From Endozoicomonas gorgoniicola (GTDB lineage Bacteria; Pseudomonadota; Gammaproteobacteria; Pseudomonadales; Endozoicomonadaceae), in assembly GCF_025562715.2 (NCBI RefSeq), contig NZ_JAPFCC010000001.1, forward strand, positions 4,702,501 to 4,766,500: a stretch of DNA of 64,000 bases. The letters run 5' to 3'. Numbering within the stretch: position 1 is the stretch's first letter; the number at the start of each line of letters is the position of its first letter. Under the pieces are notes generated by a model that ran no database searches, was not told the origin of the DNA, and saw only the letters and a program-made list of their open reading frames with translations. A program made the translations under genes and the position numbers. Positions 60,707 through 64,000 of this stretch are shown here, piece after piece.

Positions 60707-61444
60707 ATGAATGATGATGTTGTTTTTGGCCTGCACGCAGTGCAGAGCCTGTTTGAGCACTCGCCGGAAAAAGTGCTGGAACTGATGATTCAGAAAGGCC
60801 GGACAGACAAGCGGATCAATCAGCTGGTTGAAGACGCTCGTCGTCAGGGCGTGACCGTACGTTTTGTAGAACGTAACCGACTGGATGGCAGAGTGGATGG
60901 CGGTGTGCATCAGGGAATTGTTGCCCGTGTTGCACAGGCAAAAGTCTATCGTGAAGGTGACCTTGAAGACCTGCTGGACAATCTGGAGGAGCCGCCTTTT
61001 CTGTTGATTCTGGATGGCGTCACTGATCCTCATAATCTGGGTGCCTGTCTGCGTACGGCTGACGCTGCCGGTGTGCATGCCATGATTACCCCCAGAGACA
61101 AATCAGCCAGTCTGAACGCCACCGCCAGAAAAGTGGCCTGTGGCGCTGCGGACAATGTGCCACTGGTTCAGGTGACCAACCTGGCTCGTACCATGGAGTG
61201 GCTGAAAGAGCGCGGTGTCTGGATGATTGGCACTGCTGGCGAAAGTGCTGGCAATGTCTATGAAGCAGACCTTAAAGGCCCTATGGCCCTGGTGATGGGG
61301 GCGGAAGGCAAGGGGATGCGCCGCCTGACCAGAGATAAATGCGACTCTCTGGTGTTTATTCCCATGGCGGGCACTGTCAGCAGCCTGAACGTATCGGTGG
61401 CTACCGGTGTTTGTCTGTTTGAAGCCGTGCGACAGAGGTCTTAA
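60707..61444 (+). CDS. rlmB: 23S rRNA 2'-O-methyltransferase RlmB
   Basis: The 245-residue SPOUT methyltransferase modifies Gm2251 of 23S rRNA. The N-terminal substrate-binding domain (VFGLHAVQSLFE) is followed by the SPOUT core: LDGVTDPHNLGACLRTADAAG, VMGAEGKGMRRL and IPMAGTVSSLNVSVATGVCLFE, the three motifs forming the S-adenosylmethionine knot. It is normally just behind rnr, but here the GLUG protein gene lies between. A terminator follows. Confidence 0.96.
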   Translation: MNDDVVFGLHAVQSLFEHSPEKVLELMIQKGRTDKRINQLVEDARRQGVTVRFVERNRLDGRVDGGVHQGIVARVAQAKVYREGDLEDLLDNLEEPPFLLILDGVTDPHNLGACLRTADAAGVHAMITPRDKSASLNATARKVACGAADNVPLVQVTNLARTMEWLKERGVWMIGTAGESAGNVYEADLKGPMALVMGAEGKGMRRLTRDKCDSLVFIPMAGTVSSLNVSVATGVCLFEAVRQRS

Positions 61445-61450
61445 GTAGCA

Positions 61451-61489
61451 AGAGCGCAGTCATCGAGCTGCGCTCTTTCTGTTTTTTTC
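61451..61489 (+). terminator. Terminator after rlmB
   Basis: AGAGCGCAG (61451-61459) pairs with CTGCGCTCT (61468-61476) with an 8-base loop, followed by TTCTGTTTTTTT, seven bases after the rlmB stop. Confidence 0.85.
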
Positions 61490-61576
61490 TTGCATTCACA
61501 TAAGTTACTGCTAAATAACAGGAGCGGTTTTCGCATCACATAAATTATTAAATTAAGACCTGAATAAGGAGCTGTT

Positions 61577-62980
61577 GTGAAATATTGTCACATTTCTTTT
61601 GCTGCCTGTTTTATGTCCTTATCGTCTTTGGCTTTCAGTGGTATTTATCCAGCCCTGCCTGATGTTGGTGTGAGTGCTCAAGTCAGGGAATGTAGTGATT
61701 TCTTTTCAGGTGCCTGTCTTTCCATAAAAAAGCAAATTAGTTTAAGAGTTGTTTACCCTCAATTATTTAACGAGGCTGAGAGCAACCGGTTTTTAGTCAG
61801 TGCGCCTGATAATAATCTCCACCTTATTGTCCAAGAGGACAATACTGACCAGTACTCACTTCATTTTATTGACAGACCCAAAAGCCAATCAGTGTTTCAG
61901 GAGAAACTCAGCCCCTATTTTCGAAACCTGAAACGTATTGCCAGATCAAATGTCAGGATAAAATACACCCCCGTGAATAACGCCCTGACTTTTATCCACC
62001 CGGAAGGTTCTGTCGCTATTACTGTTGATGGCTTTTACTCCGATTTAAACAAGAAAGCCGTTATTGCCACTATGCTTTCCGAGAAGGCAATTGCTGTAAT
62101 GAACATTGTTGCTGAAGCGATCAGCTCTGATGCAGCGGTTAATCCGGATACAGTGCTCAGTACGAATAAAAATAGCGACAGAGTCCCGGAAAGTGACAAG
62201 GGTGATTTTCTGGAAGCTTACGAGGGGCATTATGTCTTTCATCCATATTCTGAACTTTTTTATTCATCGCCTGATCACGGGCTCTCCCTTGAAAGGGTAA
62301 CTATCGAGAACGCAAAGTTTGAAAATAAGGCGTATGAGTACTCTCTGGGCGATGCATACAAGCTCAGCTTTTTAGATTTCGGTCAAGCTGTGATCAAACC
62401 CATTGGCGATGTTCATAATGAAGGAGAGCCGACGGATGGGAAAGACTATCAATATAGAAACAAGGAAACACTGAAAAAAACCAAAAAAAGGGGTGCGTCA
62501 GGAGACTCCACTTCAAAACAACAGAGGGAGAAAGGGTCGGGAGCCAGAGGGGCATCTTCCGGTGGCGATGGCGACGGTCCTCCCAGAAAGAACAAGCCAA
62601 AAAAGCATATCCCTGATGACTACAATGCACCTGAGAAAACACTTGAAGAAATTGATAGTGATATCGAGTCTTTGATTAAGGAGATTAAGGAAACCAATCA
62701 AAGGCTGGCACTCCTCAGTTCCCGGAAAGGGGTAGCTACGGGTAGTTCAGCGAGTGCTATGGATAATCCTGCAAGCCTGAAAGCCCAAATTAAGGATCTG
62801 AATCAGCAACTACAGCTTGCACGTACACACAAGAGAGAGCTTGAAAGCAAAGCTATGGCAACCTCTCGTGCTCCTAAAGGCAATGAGTCGAAGGCATCGA
62901 CCTCGCGTAATGAAAGGCGCCCGGCACTTGGGAGGAGAAAGTCTCTGGACGATGATTACGACAACCCCTACGACGATTAG
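61577..62980 (+). CDS. Secreted protein of unknown function with charged coiled-coil C-terminus
   Basis: The 467-residue product starts at a GTG with AAGGAG six bases upstream. A signal peptide (SFAACFMSLSSLAFS, cleavage near residue 21) leads to a region with two cysteines (RECSDFFSGACLS). The middle part (80-290) is globular and unlike families I know. Residues 295-345 are a Lys/Gly/Ser linker, 355-430 a coiled coil (LEEIDSDIESLIKEIKETNQRLALL, AQIKDLNQQLQLARTHKRELE), and the tail is basic then acidic (DDDYDNPYDD). It sits between rlmB and rpsF, a spot where core genomes have no gene, and it resembles the other lineage-specific secreted proteins here. Confidence 0.6.
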   Translation: MKYCHISFAACFMSLSSLAFSGIYPALPDVGVSAQVRECSDFFSGACLSIKKQISLRVVYPQLFNEAESNRFLVSAPDNNLHLIVQEDNTDQYSLHFIDRPKSQSVFQEKLSPYFRNLKRIARSNVRIKYTPVNNALTFIHPEGSVAITVDGFYSDLNKKAVIATMLSEKAIAVMNIVAEAISSDAAVNPDTVLSTNKNSDRVPESDKGDFLEAYEGHYVFHPYSELFYSSPDHGLSLERVTIENAKFENKAYEYSLGDAYKLSFLDFGQAVIKPIGDVHNEGEPTDGKDYQYRNKETLKKTKKRGASGDSTSKQQREKGSGARGASSGGDGDGPPRKNKPKKHIPDDYNAPEKTLEEIDSDIESLIKEIKETNQRLALLSSRKGVATGSSASAMDNPASLKAQIKDLNQQLQLARTHKRELESKAMATSRAPKGNESKASTSRNERRPALGRRKSLDDDYDNPYDD

Positions 62981-63214
62981 GCCTGTCTTGCATTTTAAAA
63001 GAGCTGCTGTCAGGGCAATGTAGCGTATGCACTTACCTCCCGGTGACCGATCCTGCTTGCAACCATGGTCACAGTTCTCTAAAATTCCGGCTCTTTGTAT
63101 GCTGGGCTAAGTGTGCAGAGTTCTGGTGGCTTTCGGGTTGTCAGAACTTAGTACATTCGTCCAACTCCTTGCCTTACCGCACTTTTTGCTGGCTACTGGC
63201 TATCTGAAAAGTGA

Positions 63215-63241
63215 ACGGGAGGCTGTTTAACCCGTAAGGAG
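63215..63241 (+). promoter_or_regulatory. Hairpin next to rpsF ribosome site, possible S6:S18 regulatory element
   Basis: ACGGG (63215-63219) pairs with CCCGT (63231-63235), and the AAGGAG ribosome site of rpsF follows directly. In many bacteria a leader structure of rpsF binds the S6:S18 complex and represses the operon. This hairpin is in the right place but is short, so the assignment is tentative. Confidence 0.35.
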
Positions 63242-63247
63242 CAAATA

Positions 63248-63706
63248 ATGCGTCATTACGAAATTGTTTTCCTGGTTCACCCAGACCAGAGCGAGCAAGT
63301 ACCAGCGATGGTAGAGCGTTACACCCGCGCTATCTCCGAAAATGGCGGTCAGGTACACCGTCTGGAAGATTGGGGCCGTCGTCAGCTGGCTTACCCAATC
63401 AACAAAATCCACAAAGCTCATTATGTTCTGATGAACATTGAGTGTGGCAACGAAATCCTGAGCGAGCTGACTGATAACTTCCGTTACAACGATGCCGTTA
63501 TCCGTAACATGGTTATCCGTCGTGACGAAGCGATCACTGAAGCTTCCATCATGATGCAGGCTGAAGAGAAGCGTGACCGTCGTGACGACCGTCGCGAAGA
63601 TCGCCGCGACGATCGTCGTGAAGAGCGTCGTGAAGAGCGTCGTGAAGAGCGTCGTGAAGAAGCTCCAGCTGCTGAAGAAGCGCCAGCTGCAGAAGCTGCT
63701 GAATAA
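63248..63706 (+). CDS. rpsF: Small-subunit ribosomal protein bS6
   Basis: The 152-residue protein starts MRHYEIVFLVHPDQSEQVPAM, with the S6 fold through RLEDWGRRQLAYPINKIHKAHY and RYNDAVIRNMVIRR. The core is the usual 100 residues or so. The C-terminal tail is longer and more repetitive than in E. coli: a run of RRDD/RREE units followed by an Ala/Glu/Pro-rich end. S6 binds S18 and the central domain of 16S rRNA. AAGGAG lies six bases before the ATG. Confidence 0.97.
   Translation: MRHYEIVFLVHPDQSEQVPAMVERYTRAISENGGQVHRLEDWGRRQLAYPINKIHKAHYVLMNIECGNEILSELTDNFRYNDAVIRNMVIRRDEAITEASIMMQAEEKRDRRDDRREDRRDDRREERREERREERREEAPAAEEAPAAEAAE
63614..63661 (+). repeat. 12-bp tandem repeat in the rpsF tail
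   Basis: CGTCGTGAAGAG occurs three times, followed by a fourth unit with one change (CGTCGTGAAGAA), encoding RREE units. Each step keeps the frame, so length variation among strains would be tolerated. Confidence 0.9.
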
Positions 63707-63738
63707 TCATTACTCGCTTAATTTAAGGAGACGTTGTC

Positions 63739-63963
63739 ATGGCACGTTTTTTCCGTCGCAGGAAGTTTTGCCGTTTCACCGCTGAAGGCGTGAAAGAGAT
63801 CGATTACAAAGATCTGAACACCCTGAAAGCCTACATTTCTGAAACTGGTAAGATCGTACCTAGCCGTATTACCGGTACTAAGGCTCGTTACCAGCGTCAG
63901 CTGGCTACTGCTATCAAACGCGCTCGTTACGTGGCACTGCTGCCATTCACTGATCGTCACTGA
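63739..63963 (+). CDS. rpsR: Small-subunit ribosomal protein bS18
   Basis: The 74-residue protein starts MARFFRRRKFCRF and contains IDYKDLNTLKAYISETGKIVPSRITGTKARYQRQLATAIKRARYVALLPF, the conserved S18 sequence. It binds next to S6 on the 30S platform. TAAGGAG stands before the ATG. It follows rpsF by 32 bases and no priB separates them, as is common outside enterobacteria. Confidence 0.98.
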   Translation: MARFFRRRKFCRFTAEGVKEIDYKDLNTLKAYISETGKIVPSRITGTKARYQRQLATAIKRARYVALLPFTDRH

Positions 63964-63993
63964 TATCCGGTAATTGGAACTAAGGTATAGCTA

Positions 63994-64000
63994 ATGCGTG
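63994..64000 (+). CDS. rplI: Start of next gene, probably rplI (bL9)
   Basis: Only ATG-CGT-G is inside the window. A TAAGG stretch (63981-63985) lies upstream, and in the conserved order rpsF-rpsR is followed by rplI. The call rests on position alone. Confidence 0.45.

Overview
The window looks like a chromosomal piece of an animal-associated gammaproteobacterium, most likely Endozoicomonas or a close relative. The backbone gene order (epd-pgk, rfaH, dsbA-dsbB, nfo, pntA-pntB, then miaA-hfq-hflX-hflK-hflC-hisZ-purA-rnr-rlmB-rpsF-rpsR) is gammaproteobacterial. The very high insertion-sequence load and the large secreted proteins with eukaryote-like motifs (PPxY, an F-box-like segment, GLUG repeats, Asp-rich and Ser/Thr/Pro-rich tandem repeats) fit that group. 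This taxonomic call is inferred from style and synteny, not from a marker comparison.

Layout. 1-13.7 kb is mostly core: a PAS-domain protein running off the left edge, an NYN-domain nuclease with a structured leader, two glycolytic/PLP-pathway genes, rfaH with an alpha/beta hydrolase, a secreted PPxY protein, the periplasmic disulfide pair dsbA-dsbB, endonuclease IV, a DUF5718 protein and the proton-translocating transhydrogenase.

14.0-41.5 kb is an accessory island riddled with eight IS copies or fragments. It holds a DUF3800 gene overlapping a small nuclease-like gene. It holds a compact minus-strand operon of four small or unknown genes including a uracil-DNA-glycosylase-like protein and a DUF4258-like protein. 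It holds a minus-strand defence-type cluster: a collapsed type I restriction-modification scar, two dynamin-like GTPases (one with a C-terminal KH-like motif) and two DUF262 proteins, one broken by an in-frame TGA. Upstream of these lies a ruined Tn7-like tnsA-tnsB-tnsC operon, recognisable across ISL3, IS66 and IS1380 insertions. Precise target-site duplications could be read for five insertions, and two interrupted genes (tnsC and a 145-residue gene) can be restored in frame by removing the element.

41.5-64 kb returns to the core. The conserved RNA-processing and membrane-protease-modulator block (miaA to rpsR) is intact, but lineage-specific secreted proteins are set into or beside it: a 670-residue F-box-like protein, a 161-residue protein, a 190-residue protein, a 1200-residue GLUG/beta-propeller-like single-pass membrane protein, and a 467-residue secreted protein. 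The strongest candidates for an undescribed system are the GTPase pair plus DUF262 pair that sat beside a type I RM locus, the four-gene glycosylase-like operon, and the DUF3800/nuclease-like pair.
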